A stretch of 64,000 bases of DNA from positions 1-64,000 of the forward strand of contig JACKDN010000037.1 in the NCBI GenBank assembly GCA_020633465.1. The letters are read 5' to 3'. The notes below the pieces were generated by a model. That model searched no databases. It had not been told where the DNA came from and saw nothing but the letters and a program-made list of their open reading frames with translations. Position 1 is the stretch's first letter; each line of letters begins with the position of its first letter. The position numbers and the translations under genes are program-made. Of this stretch, positions 9,091-17,445 are shown piece by piece. The stretch is from Myxococcales bacterium (GTDB lineage: Bacteria > Myxococcota_A > Bradymonadia > UBA7976 > UBA1532).

Positions 9091-9821
9091 ACGACGTACA
9101 CGCGGCCCTGGCGCAGGGGCTCGATGACGCTGCCCTCGACATCGAAGTCGTCGGGGTAGTGCACCAGGCGCATGCGCTCGCGCAGCATCGGCGGCAGCGC
9201 GGCCAGCTTCTCGTAGGGCGTGTGCGCGCCGTAGTTCGTCTCGTGGACGATGAGATCGCAGCCGGCCAGCCACTCGATGAGGCCGGGATCGTAGGCGGTG
9301 TCGGCGCTGTGCCCCAGCGTGCGGCCGCCGGCGGTGACGCGCAGGGCGAAGGTGGGGATGTGGTGGATGGTGCGCCGGCACTCGATCGTGAAGGGGCCGA
9401 CGCGCACCTTGGCCTCTTCGACCAGCGGCAGGTGGTGGAAGTAGTCGGCGAAGCCCTTCTCGGGCAGGGCCGCGCCCTGGTGGTCGATCAGGTGCTCCAT
9501 GCTGACGGCCAGGTGGCGATCCCACAGCGGCCCGGCCACCTCGGGGTGCGCGACCAGGGTGCAGGGGCGGTTCAGGACGAAGTGGCTGAAGTAGGCGAAG
9601 CCCTCGAGGCCGCTGACGTGGTCGGCGTGCAGGTGCGTGAGGACCACCGCATCGAAGGTGGGCACGTCCACCTCGACCGGCGATTCGTGCATCATCTTGC
9701 GGATGGGGTGCGGGCAGTCGATCAGCAGCCAGCGCTCGTCCGCCTCGACCGCCAGGCAGGTGGAGTAGTGGCGCGCGGTGAAGGCGTCGCCGACGCCGAG
9801 AGGGACGAGGTGCATGCTCAC
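9087..9821 (-). CDS. MBL-fold metallohydrolase
   Basis: 244 residues if the GTG at 9821 is used, which overlaps the coaD stop (GTGA); an ATG two codons inside, at 9815, is an alternative. The metal-binding motif THLHADHVSG gives His63, His65, Asp67 and His68, and later HSADTAYD and VHETNYG supply the third and fourth ligand positions of the beta-lactamase fold. The arrangement looks like the RNase Z/PhnP-type subgroup, which hydrolyses phosphodiesters, but the substrate cannot be assigned. Placement directly after coaD is unusual and may only reflect operon packing. Confidence 0.88.
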   Translation of the reverse strand: MSMHLVPLGVGDAFTARHYSTCLAVEADERWLLIDCPHPIRKMMHESPVEVDVPTFDAVVLTHLHADHVSGLEGFAYFSHFVLNRPCTLVAHPEVAGPLWDRHLAVSMEHLIDHQGAALPEKGFADYFHHLPLVEEAKVRVGPFTIECRRTIHHIPTFALRVTAGGRTLGHSADTAYDPGLIEWLAGCDLIVHETNYGAHTPYEKLAALPPMLRERMRLVHYPDDFDVEGSVIEPLRQGRVYVV

Positions 9822-10306
9822 TCGGCGGCTCCGTTCAGCCGTGCCCGTAGCGCGGCGGCCACCGCGGGCGGGCAGAAGGCCGCCAAGGGCTCGCCGCGCC
9901 GGGCCCGGCGCTTCAGGGCGCTGCTGCTGACCTCGGCCAGCTCGGCGTCGGCCGGCAGCAGGATGGTGGTCAGCGCCGGCGCCAGCGCGCGGTTGGCCTG
10001 CGCCAGCTCGGTCTCGAACTGTGCGTCGCTGGCCCCGCGCACGCCGCGCACCAGGAAGCTGGCCGCGATGTCACGGGCATAGTCCACCACCAGCCCGTCC
10101 GTCGCGTCCACCGTCACGTTGGGCATGGCCGCCACGAGCTGCCGCACGAGCGCCACGCGGGCGTCCACGTCGAACAGGTAGTCCTTGGCCGGGTTGTGCG
10201 CCACCAGCACGCGCAGGTGCGCGAACAAGCGCGCCGCCTGCCGCAGCACGGACAGGTGGCCCAGGGTGATGGGATCGAAGCTGCCGGCGTAGATCGCGAT
10301 GCTCAT
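9818..10306 (-). CDS. coaD: Phosphopantetheine adenylyltransferase
   Basis: 162 residues, the standard length. The enzyme makes dephospho-CoA from phosphopantetheine and ATP (EC 2.7.7.3), the penultimate step of CoA synthesis. The N-terminal nucleotidyltransferase motif is AIYAGSFDPITLGHLSVL with the T-x-G-H core, VRGVRGASDAQFETELAQAN is the conserved central region, and EVSSSALKRRARRGEPL matches the ISSTxVR-type motif near the C-terminus. The ATG at 10306 overlaps the stop of the upstream permease (ATGA) and the stop overlaps the MBL start. Confidence 0.96.
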   Translation of the reverse strand: MSIAIYAGSFDPITLGHLSVLRQAARLFAHLRVLVAHNPAKDYLFDVDARVALVRQLVAAMPNVTVDATDGLVVDYARDIAASFLVRGVRGASDAQFETELAQANRALAPALTTILLPADAELAEVSSSALKRRARRGEPLAAFCPPAVAAALRARLNGAAE

Positions 10307-11517
10307 GGGACGACCTCCCGAGGTGCCGCGCCGCGGCGCAGCAACCACGCGACCAGCAGTAAGCCGAGCAGGCTGAGGCCGGTGGTGGCGGTGAAGTGGC
10401 CGACGAAGCCGAGGGCCTTGGCCAGGTAGCCGGAGAGGGCGCCGGCGACGCCCGCGGCGACGACGACGACGCTGGCTTGGACGGTGTAGTCGGTGGCCGC
10501 GTGGTCGGGGCGGCACGCGTCCATCATCAGGGTGAAGAGGGCCGCGGTCGCCGTGCTGCCGAAGAAGTTGTCCAGCACCACCGAGGCCCACATCGCGGCC
10601 TCGCCGCCCACGCCGGCGGCGGGCAGCACGTACGTGCCGACGGCGAGCACCTGCAGCAGCCCGAACACGATCAGCGCGCGGCGCCGACCCAGGCGGACGA
10701 CCGCCCAGCCGCCGACGAGCGCGCCCAGCAGGCCCGCGACGCTGCCGCCCGCGCCGATGATCGCGCCGACGTCGCCCACGGAGTAGCCCAGGTCGATCAT
10801 CAGCGGCTTCACCATCGGGTTGGCCAGCGCGTCGAAGGACTTGTAGAGCACCAGCAGCAGCGCCCACGCCCACGCGCCGGGCCGCGCGAAGTGGCCACGC
10901 AGGGCGGCGAGGGCCGAACCCGACCTCTCGAGGCTCGGTCGCTCCGCCGGCGGCTCCCGGTACGCCGCGATGGGCAGCGTCGCGAACACGAGCTGCAGCG
11001 CCATCAGCAGGAAGGCCACGCGCCAGCCGAGCAGGTCGATCACCATCAACAGCACGCCGCCGCTGAGGATCATCCCCAGCCGATAGCCCGCCACCTGCAC
11101 GCCGTTGCCCAGCCCGCGCTCGCTGGGCGCCAGCACGTCCACCGCCAGCCCGTCGGTGGCGATGTCCTGCGTGGCCGACACCAGGTTGACGACGATGACC
11201 ACCGCCAGCACCGCCGCGAAGTCGACGTCGGGCTCGATGAAGGCGAGCACCACCATCAGCCCGATGGCCAGCCCCTGCAGCGGCAGGATCCACGCGCGCC
11301 GCCGCCCCACCCGCCGCCCGCCGGCGCGGTCGACGAAGGGCGCCCAGAGGAACTTGAGCGCCCAGGGCAGGAACAGCAGCGTCGTCAGCCCGATGTCCTC
11401 GAGCGAGATGCCGCGCTGCCGCATCACCGCCGGCAGCCCCGCGGTGAAGAAGCCGTAGGGCACGCCCTGCGCCAGGTACAGGCAGGCCAGCAGGCCCAGC
11501 TTGGTCGAGCGCGTCAC
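10303..11517 (-). CDS. AmpG-like MFS permease
   Basis: 404 residues with about twelve hydrophobic segments. The start (LGLLACLYLAQGVPYGF) and the segment SATQDIATDGLAVDVL are typical of AmpG and its relatives, which import anhydromuropeptides from peptidoglycan turnover across the inner membrane. Related proteins of the PAT family import acetyl-CoA, so the substrate is not certain; the adjacent coaD makes that alternative worth noting. The GTG start at 11517 overlaps the TetR stop, and the stop overlaps the coaD start. Probably repressed by the upstream TetR protein. Confidence 0.85.
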   Translation of the reverse strand: MTRSTKLGLLACLYLAQGVPYGFFTAGLPAVMRQRGISLEDIGLTTLLFLPWALKFLWAPFVDRAGGRRVGRRRAWILPLQGLAIGLMVVLAFIEPDVDFAAVLAVVIVVNLVSATQDIATDGLAVDVLAPSERGLGNGVQVAGYRLGMILSGGVLLMVIDLLGWRVAFLLMALQLVFATLPIAAYREPPAERPSLERSGSALAALRGHFARPGAWAWALLLVLYKSFDALANPMVKPLMIDLGYSVGDVGAIIGAGGSVAGLLGALVGGWAVVRLGRRRALIVFGLLQVLAVGTYVLPAAGVGGEAAMWASVVLDNFFGSTATAALFTLMMDACRPDHAATDYTVQASVVVVAAGVAGALSGYLAKALGFVGHFTATTGLSLLGLLLVAWLLRRGAAPREVVP

Positions 11518-12107
11518 GTCAGAAGCCCCCGCGCCATGCGCCGCACCGTCGCGGCCGCCTCACCCGGCCCCACCACGCCCGGCGCCGCGTGCGCCAGGTG
11601 GAAGGCGCCCTCGAGCGCGCACAGCAGCCCGGTCGCCACGGCGCCCGCGCCGTCGGCCGGCCGACCGAGCTGCCGGCACACCGCCGCCACCCGGTCGGTC
11701 AGCTCGTCCCGCGCCTCGGCCACCGCCGCCCGATACGGATCGGCCACCGCCGGCAGCCGCTGCGCCTCGGCCCCGATCTGCGCCCAGCACGCCGCCGCCG
11801 CCGGATCCGCGTCGTCCCCCAGCGCCGCCACCGCGTCCACGAACGCGTCCAGCCGCGCCCACGCGTCGTCGGCGTCGACCAAGCGCCGCTGATAGCGCGC
11901 CCGGAACCCCTCGACCAGCCGCTCGACGAGAGCGACGAGGATCGCCTGCTTGTGGGCGAAGTGATAGTGCACGAGCCCCGGCGCCAGGCCGGCCGCCTTG
12001 GCGATCGCCGTCACCGACGCCCGCTCGTACCCTTTGTCGGCCATCACGCGCTGCAGGCCCGCCAGGATCTGCGCGCGGCGCTCGTCGGTGTTGGTGGGGC
12101 GGGGCAT
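11514..12107 (-). CDS. TetR-family transcriptional regulator
   Basis: 197 residues from the ATG at 12107; the open frame reaches 12164 but would run through the operator-like palindrome. Residues about 8-55 form the TetR helix-turn-helix (RRAQILAGLQRVMADKGYER, then ASVTAIAKAAGLAPGLVHYH with FAHKQAIL). The rest is an all-helical ligand domain. It heads the five-gene overlapping operon, so it probably autoregulates and controls the permease. The ligand is unknown. A divergent AlbA_2-domain gene starts at 12238 and could share the control region. Confidence 0.92.
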   Translation of the reverse strand: MPRPTNTDERRAQILAGLQRVMADKGYERASVTAIAKAAGLAPGLVHYHFAHKQAILVALVERLVEGFRARYQRRLVDADDAWARLDAFVDAVAALGDDADPAAAACWAQIGAEAQRLPAVADPYRAAVAEARDELTDRVAAVCRQLGRPADGAGAVATGLLCALEGAFHLAHAAPGVVGPGEAAATVRRMARGLLT

Positions 12108-12123
12108 CGACGGCCTCGTTAAG

Positions 12124-12145
12124 TTGGTTGACCAACCAATATTGG
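12124..12145. promoter_or_regulatory. Probable TetR operator
   Basis: Two overlapping palindromes lie 17-38 bp before the TetR start codon. TTGGTTGACCAACCAA (12124-12139) is an inverted repeat of TTGGTT/AACCAA with a 4-bp centre. CCAATATTGG (12136-12145) is perfect. They form an A/T-rich island in a GC-rich background, in the place where TetR repressors usually bind to control themselves and, here, perhaps the divergent gene at 12238. This is inferred from position and symmetry. Confidence 0.6.
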
Positions 12146-12237
12146 ATTTCGGGTGGCGGATCAAGGCGAAGTGGATGGAACGCCGCCCCCCGCTCGACGC
12201 GCGCCACTACGTGGCTTAGCCTCCCCGCAGAGGGCTC

Positions 12238-14223
12238 ATGACGACCGACGAGATCGACAAGCTGCGGGAAGGTTGGGACTTCGAGGCGAAGCTAGCGGCC
12301 GGCCGGGATGGCCGCGGCGCGGTCCCGGACTCGGTCTGGGAGACCTACAGCGCGATGGCGAACACGTCCGGTGGCCTCATTCTGTTGGGCGCCAAGGAGC
12401 GCAGAGACGGCTCCCTCGATCTGCGTGGCGTTGTCGATCCAGAACGAGTCGAGAGCGAACTCTGGAATCTGATCCAGAATCCGCAGAAGGTCAGCGCCAA
12501 CATCCTCCGCCGCCACGATGTCGAGCGTCTCCAGATCGGCGACGCGTCCCTCCTGCTCATCCGGGTCCCAAAGGCCGAGCGTGAAGACCGGCCAGTCTTC
12601 GTCAACGGGTCCTGGGAGCGCGGAACCTACCTGCGCGTGCACGAGGGCGACCGCCGCGCGCGCCCCGACGTCGCGCGTCGTATGCTCGCCGACAGCGTCA
12701 GGGGGCGTGACGCGAACCTGCTCGCCGACTACACGGTGGACGACCTTAACCCGGCCAGCGTGAGGCGTTATCGCGAGTACTTCGCCACGCGTCGGCCGGA
12801 ACACACGTTCCTGGAGAAGGACGATGCGGGCTTCCTCGAGGCTGTCGGCGCAGTGCGGCGCGAGCGGCGCGAGCCGTTGACCCCGCGGCCGACGTGGGCC
12901 GGCCTCTGGATGCTGGGCGAGGAAGCGTCAATCCGAGAAGTTCTGCCGCACTGGCATCTCAGCTTCAAAGAGCTTCCCGACGAGCCCGACGACCGGCGCA
13001 GGTGGCTCGACCGCGTCCATCCCGACGGCACCTGGAACGCCAACCTCTTCGAGTTCTATCTTCGGACCATCGTGAAGTTGCACGACGGCCTCAAGGTTCC
13101 GTTCGCGGTCGAGCAGGGCCAGTACCGCGTGGACGAGACGGCCGTGCACATCGCGGTGCGGGAGGCCCTCGTCAACACGCTGGTCCATGCTGACTATCAG
13201 GGCACGACGGGGGTTCGCGTCGTGAAGCGGCGGTCGGGCTTCGAGTTCGTCAACCCGGGCCTCCTGCTCGTGACCCCGGAGCAGGTTTGGAAGGGTGGCG
13301 TGAGCGAGGCACGCAACCCCGCGCTCCAGCGCCTCTTCGGCCTGCTGAAGGTGGGAGAACGGGAGGGGTCGGGCGGACCAGCAATGCGCATGGCCTGGCG
13401 CGAACAGCACTGGCGCGCGCCGCGGATCTGGGAGGACACCGAGCACGGTGAGACGCACCTTCGTCTTCCGCTGGAGAGCCTGCTGCCCGATTGGGCCATC
13501 CGCGACCTCGTCCAACGGTGGGGCGCTCAGTTCACCTCCCAGGACGAGTTGGGTCGCTCGATCTTGGTCACGGCAGAAGTGGAACGCAGCGTCGACCACC
13601 AGCGGGTTCGGGAACTGAGCGATGCGCACCCACGTGAAATCACCTTGAAACTCCAGCAGTTGGTGCGCCAGGGGCTCCTCGGCGCGTCCGGTGGAATGCG
13701 CAGCAAGGCGTACGCTCCCTGTGGGCGTGCCCCGCTTCCGCTCTTCACGGACTTGGATGCAGTCGGCAAACGCGACCAGGCGTCTACTGAGCGTAGCAAT
13801 GCCCACACCTCGGCCCGTAATGCCCACACCTCGGCCGCTAATGCCCACACCTCGGCCGCTAATGCCCACACCTCGGCCGCTAATGCCCACACCTCGGACG
13901 ACGACGCCGGTCCATCGGCGGACGAAGATGCACCCGTCGACGGCGGCGCCGCGATCCTGGGTCCGGCCTTGCGCCGGGTGCAGCGTCGTCAGAAAGCTCC
14001 CCGCGCCTGGATCGAGGCCGCCATCCTCGAATACTGCAGCCCCGACTACCGGACCGCGCAGGCGATCGCCGATGCGATTGGCCGGTCCATCTGGTCGGTG
14101 AAGAGCCGATACCTACCCGACCTGGTCGCATCGGGGCGCATCCAGCCCCGCTACCCGCACTTGCCGAACCACCCCGCACAGGCGTACCGAACGCACTCTG
14201 CGGACGAACCGCCCCCGGGGTGA
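12238..14223 (+). CDS. AlbA_2 (Schlafen-like) / ATP-binding regulator with tandem repeat
   Basis: 661 residues. Residues about 8-130 match the Schlafen AlbA_2 domain (DFEAKLAAGRDGRG, then MANTSGGLILLGAKE). The central part has the GHKL-type ATPase signature found in these proteins (AVHIAVREALVNTLVHADYQ, FVNPGLLL, then REGSGGPAMR). The last 60 residues look like a winged helix (YRTAQAIADAIGRSIWSVKS). Between them are five in-frame copies of a 7-residue unit, NAHTSAA (13798-13902). Such proteins are usually called putative transcriptional regulators and some relatives lie in defence loci; a defence role here is speculation. Its A/T content is higher than that of its neighbours, which hints at acquisition. 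It is convergent with the GH92 gene, 4 bp apart. Confidence 0.8.
   Translation: MTTDEIDKLREGWDFEAKLAAGRDGRGAVPDSVWETYSAMANTSGGLILLGAKERRDGSLDLRGVVDPERVESELWNLIQNPQKVSANILRRHDVERLQIGDASLLLIRVPKAEREDRPVFVNGSWERGTYLRVHEGDRRARPDVARRMLADSVRGRDANLLADYTVDDLNPASVRRYREYFATRRPEHTFLEKDDAGFLEAVGAVRRERREPLTPRPTWAGLWMLGEEASIREVLPHWHLSFKELPDEPDDRRRWLDRVHPDGTWNANLFEFYLRTIVKLHDGLKVPFAVEQGQYRVDETAVHIAVREALVNTLVHADYQGTTGVRVVKRRSGFEFVNPGLLLVTPEQVWKGGVSEARNPALQRLFGLLKVGEREGSGGPAMRMAWREQHWRAPRIWEDTEHGETHLRLPLESLLPDWAIRDLVQRWGAQFTSQDELGRSILVTAEVERSVDHQRVRELSDAHPREITLKLQQLVRQGLLGASGGMRSKAYAPCGRAPLPLFTDLDAVGKRDQASTERSNAHTSARNAHTSAANAHTSAANAHTSAANAHTSDDDAGPSADEDAPVDGGAAILGPALRRVQRRQKAPRAWIEAAILEYCSPDYRTAQAIADAIGRSIWSVKSRYLPDLVASGRIQPRYPHLPNHPAQAYRTHSADEPPPG
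13798..13902 (+). repeat. Five in-frame 21-bp tandem repeats
   Basis: Five contiguous 21-bp units begin with AATGCCCACACCTCGG. Copies 2, 3 and 4 are identical; copy 1 differs by one substitution region at its end and copy 5 diverges after CTCGG. They encode NAHTSAR, three NAHTSAA and NAHTSDD inside the AlbA_2 protein linker. Identity at the DNA level implies recent expansion, so copy number may vary between strains. Confidence 0.92.
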
Positions 14224-14227
14224 AGGC

Positions 14228-16573
14228 TTACGGCGTGGGGCGCAGGTCGAAGCGCAAGGTGCGGCCGCCCAGCAGGTCGGCGTGGGTCAGCAGGCGGCCT
14301 TCGACGGGCTCGCCGTCCAAGGTGACGCCGTGCACGTACTGTTCGGCGGCGGTGGCGCCGGGGGCTTCGACGCGCAGGGTGCTGCCGTCGCCGAGGTCGA
14401 GCTCGACGAGGGGGAACAGGGGCGGGCCGATCACGTACGTCTCGGTGCCGGCCAGCGGGTACAGGCCGACCGCCGACAGCAGGTACCACGCGCTCATCGT
14501 GCCGCCGTCGTCGTTGCCGGGCAGGCCGCCGGGGGTGTCGCTGTAGAGCAGGTTCTGGATGCGGCGCACCCAGTAGTCGACGCGGTGCGGGCGGTCGGTC
14601 CAGGCGAATAGCCACGACGCGTGCAGGTCGGGCTCGTTGCCGTGCCAGTAGTAGCCGTCGGGCACGCTGACGTTCACGCGGCCGCCCTCGCGCAGGCCCG
14701 ACCGGCCGAAGAAGGTCTCGAGCGCGTCGCCGAGGGCCGCGGGGCCGCCGAAGGCCTCGGCGAGGCCGGCCGGATCGTGGGGCGCGTAGAAGGCCCAGTG
14801 CCACGCGGTGCCCTCGACGTACTGCACGTCGAAGCTGCGGTCGGCGTTGCCCAGATCGACCATCGACCCGTCGCGCATGCGGTTGCGCATGAAGCCGGTC
14901 CCGGGGTCGAAGGCGTGGCGCCAGTTGTCGCCGCGGGCGCGGTAGCGCGCGGCGTCGGCGTCGCGGCCCAGCCAGGCGGCCAGGTTGGCCAACGCACCGT
15001 CGTTGTAGGCGTACTCGAGCGTCGACGACACCGCGCGGCCGTTGTGCTCGTAGGGCACGTAGCCCAGCGCGAGGTAGTCCTCGATGCCGCCGCGGCCGCC
15101 GAAGCGCGTGCCCTCGGGCGGGCGGCCGTCGGCGGTGCGCTGCAGCAGCGTCAGCGCGCGGTCGTAGTCGACGCCCTCGACGCCCTTCAGCGCGGCGTCG
15201 GCGAACACGATGTCGGCGCTGGTGCCGATCATGCCGCCGGTGTAGCTGATCGCGGCCGGCCAGCGCGGCACGGCGCCGCCGTCGTCGGCCATGGCCATCA
15301 GCGAGCGCAGGCTGTCGCGCTGCGTGGCGTGGTCGGTCAGCGACAGCCACGGGTGCAGCGTACGGAAGGTGTCCCACAGCGACAGGTCGGTCAGGTAGGT
15401 GAAGTCATCGGCGGCGTGCACCTCGCCGTCGAGGCCGCGGTAGCGCCCGTCGAGGCCGCTGTAGCGGGTGGGCATGCGGTAGACGTTGTAGAGCGCCGTG
15501 TAGAAGCTGCGCCGCAGCGCCTCGGTGCCGCCGCCGATGCGCACGCCGGCGGCCTTCTCGGCCCAGGCTGCGCGGGCGTCGGCCGCGACGTCGTCGAAGG
15601 GCCGCGCGTCCACGTCGGCCCGGTGCGCGCGCGCCGACTCGAGGTCGACCGGCGACAGCCCCACGTCCAGCCGCACGTCGGCCGCGTCGAACACCCACAC
15701 CTGACCGCGCTCGTCGTCCTGCGCCCAGTCACGCCGATCGACCGGCGGCGGCGTCGCGCGGATGGAGAAGAACATCACGAAGGGCCGCGTGCGCCCGGTG
15801 TAGCTGCCGGCGTACTCGATGCGCCCCTCCATGCCGTCGTCGGTGGGCGTGTACTCGGCGGTGATGGGACGGTCGGCGATGCGCGCGGCGACGTCGATGC
15901 CCAGGGCGCCCGCGCCGTCGGCGAAGCTGTATTCGTGGACGCCCGCCAGCGCGGTCGCGGTCAGCCTCACCGCCATGGCCGGCGCCTCGAGGTCGGCCTC
16001 GTACACGCCCGGCGTCGCGCGCTGCGCCATCACCGGCGCGTAGGCGCTCCAGGGCTCGGCCGCCTCGGCGTCGGCCAGCGGCACCACGCGCAGGTTGCCG
16101 TAGTCCTCGACGCCGGTGCCCACGAAGTGCAGGTGGCTGAACCCGCGGGTGTCGGGATCATCGAAGTGGAAGCCGCTGAAGTGGTGGAAGTGCGGGTGGA
16201 TGCCGGCCCGCGTGCTGTCCGGGCCCAGCTTGACCAGCCCGTTGGGCACCTGCGCCGCGGGCGTCAGCGCCGCGTAGCCGAAGCCGATGTTGCCGGTGCC
16301 GATGAACGGGTCGACGGCGTCGAGGGCCTCGGCGGTGTCGATCAGGGGCGGCAGCGGGGGCGGCGGAAGCGGCGCGGCGTCCACGACGGGCGCCGCGTCG
16401 GTCACCGGCGCCGCGTCCACCGGCGGCGTCGCGTCGTCCACCGGCGCCGCGTCGACGACCGCCGCGTCCGCCACCAGTGCCCCGCCGTCGGTCGGCGTGG
16501 GCTGCGAAGCATCGGCCCCACCGTCGTCACAGGCGGCCAGGGCGGCGAACAACATCAGGGTGCGAGCGCGCAT
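14228..16573 (-). CDS. Secreted GH92 alpha-mannosidase lipoprotein
   Basis: 781 residues from the ATG at 16573 (a TTG three codons upstream is less likely). A lipoprotein signal ends LAAC. Residues about 18-80 form an Asp/Ala/Pro-rich linker (repeats of DAAPVxDA). The catalytic part matches family GH92 (calcium-dependent exo-alpha-1,2-mannosidases and relatives): DPFIGTGNIGFGYAALTPAA at its start, SLWDTFRTLHPWLSL in the middle, and GGLPGNDDGGTMSAWY near the end. These enzymes trim mannose from glycans such as fungal or yeast mannoproteins, which suits a predator or saprotroph. It stands alone, with the ferritin-like gene upstream on the same strand. Confidence 0.93.
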   Translation of the reverse strand: MRARTLMLFAALAACDDGGADASQPTPTDGGALVADAAVVDAAPVDDATPPVDAAPVTDAAPVVDAAPLPPPPLPPLIDTAEALDAVDPFIGTGNIGFGYAALTPAAQVPNGLVKLGPDSTRAGIHPHFHHFSGFHFDDPDTRGFSHLHFVGTGVEDYGNLRVVPLADAEAAEPWSAYAPVMAQRATPGVYEADLEAPAMAVRLTATALAGVHEYSFADGAGALGIDVAARIADRPITAEYTPTDDGMEGRIEYAGSYTGRTRPFVMFFSIRATPPPVDRRDWAQDDERGQVWVFDAADVRLDVGLSPVDLESARAHRADVDARPFDDVAADARAAWAEKAAGVRIGGGTEALRRSFYTALYNVYRMPTRYSGLDGRYRGLDGEVHAADDFTYLTDLSLWDTFRTLHPWLSLTDHATQRDSLRSLMAMADDGGAVPRWPAAISYTGGMIGTSADIVFADAALKGVEGVDYDRALTLLQRTADGRPPEGTRFGGRGGIEDYLALGYVPYEHNGRAVSSTLEYAYNDGALANLAAWLGRDADAARYRARGDNWRHAFDPGTGFMRNRMRDGSMVDLGNADRSFDVQYVEGTAWHWAFYAPHDPAGLAEAFGGPAALGDALETFFGRSGLREGGRVNVSVPDGYYWHGNEPDLHASWLFAWTDRPHRVDYWVRRIQNLLYSDTPGGLPGNDDGGTMSAWYLLSAVGLYPLAGTETYVIGPPLFPLVELDLGDGSTLRVEAPGATAAEQYVHGVTLDGEPVEGRLLTHADLLGGRTLRFDLRPTP

Positions 16574-16612
16574 GCCAGACAACCTAGCGATTTTCGCGTT
16601 CGGGCGCTCGCT

Positions 16613-17362
16613 TCAAGGCACCGCGGCCGCCCACAAACCCAGCGCCACCAGCCGCGGCCGCAGCGTCTCGCGCCAGGTGCGCGCCAGCACCAGCGCCTGG
16701 CGCCGCGGCGTGAACAGCCCCAGCGCCGCGTGGGCCGGCTCGTCTTCCAGCACCCGCTCGGCCGGTGGCACGCCGGCCAGCGCGTCCTCGGCGCGGCGCA
16801 GGTGGGGCCGGACGCAGGCCTCGGTGAAGGCGGCCCACTCGGCCCGCTCGGCGGGCGAACACGCGGCCAGCGTCCGCTCGACCAGGGGTACGTCGCCGGC
16901 GCCGTGCCCGGCCTCGTCGCCGAGGATCGCCCGCACCACGTGCCCACAGACACCGTCGCCCGCCCGCCTGGCGAGATCGTCGAGGTACCCCACCGACAGC
17001 GTCTCGTTCACCACCAGCATCGAGATCGCGGTGCCCATCGCGCGCTGCGCGGCCGGCGCGCGCCGGAAGGCCTCGGGCGCGGGCAGGTCGAGCGGCGTCG
17101 GCCGCCCGGGCTGCCCGCCGAGCGCCCGCACCACGTCCTCGCACAGCGCGACGTGGCGCAGCTCGTCGCGCACCATGTCGAGGGCCGCCTCGATCTCGGG
17201 GCGCGGCGCGTCCACCGCCAACAGCTCGTGCACGTAGCGGGCGAGCGCCTGCGCCGATCGATGCTCGGTGTGCACGCGCTCGGCCCACACGCCGCGCGCG
17301 CGCTCCACCAGCGCCGGATCGTGCGACTCGCGGGCGAAGGCTTCCGACGCGCTGGCCCCCAT
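16613..17362 (-). CDS. Ferritin-like domain protein (first of pair)
   Basis: 249 helical residues with a complete set of candidate di-iron ligands: Glu33 (HTEHRS), Glu67 and His70 (DELRH), Glu120 (NETLS), Glu150 and His153 (DEAGH). This is the ferritin/rubrerythrin-like E, ExxH, E, ExxH order. The enzyme activity cannot be told from sequence; such proteins may be oxygenases or iron-handling proteins. A paralogue with the same order lies at 18409-19116, and a lipoprotein gene on the other strand sits between them. No signal peptide is seen, so it should be cytoplasmic. Confidence 0.75.
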   Translation of the reverse strand: MGASASEAFARESHDPALVERARGVWAERVHTEHRSAQALARYVHELLAVDAPRPEIEAALDMVRDELRHVALCEDVVRALGGQPGRPTPLDLPAPEAFRRAPAAQRAMGTAISMLVVNETLSVGYLDDLARRAGDGVCGHVVRAILGDEAGHGAGDVPLVERTLAACSPAERAEWAAFTEACVRPHLRRAEDALAGVPPAERVLEDEPAHAALGLFTPRRQALVLARTWRETLRPRLVALGLWAAAVP

Positions 17363-17445
17363 GGCGTCCCTCCTCGGCGTTCCGTGTAAGCTAGGCGACC
17401 ACGTCGCGTCGAGTCGCGCGGCGCAGCGGCGACGGGAGATGCGGG

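Noticed and set aside
13798..13902. Possible CRISPR array
   Set aside because: The units are contiguous 21-bp repeats without unique spacers, inside a coding frame. The 38-bp array at 38411 also lacks spacers, and no cas genes are present.
14621..17389. A 922-codon plus-strand frame across the GH92 and ferritin-like genes
   Set aside because: The minus strand holds clear GH92 and ferritin-like motifs. The plus frame has no motif and reads as Val/Arg/Gly/His noise.
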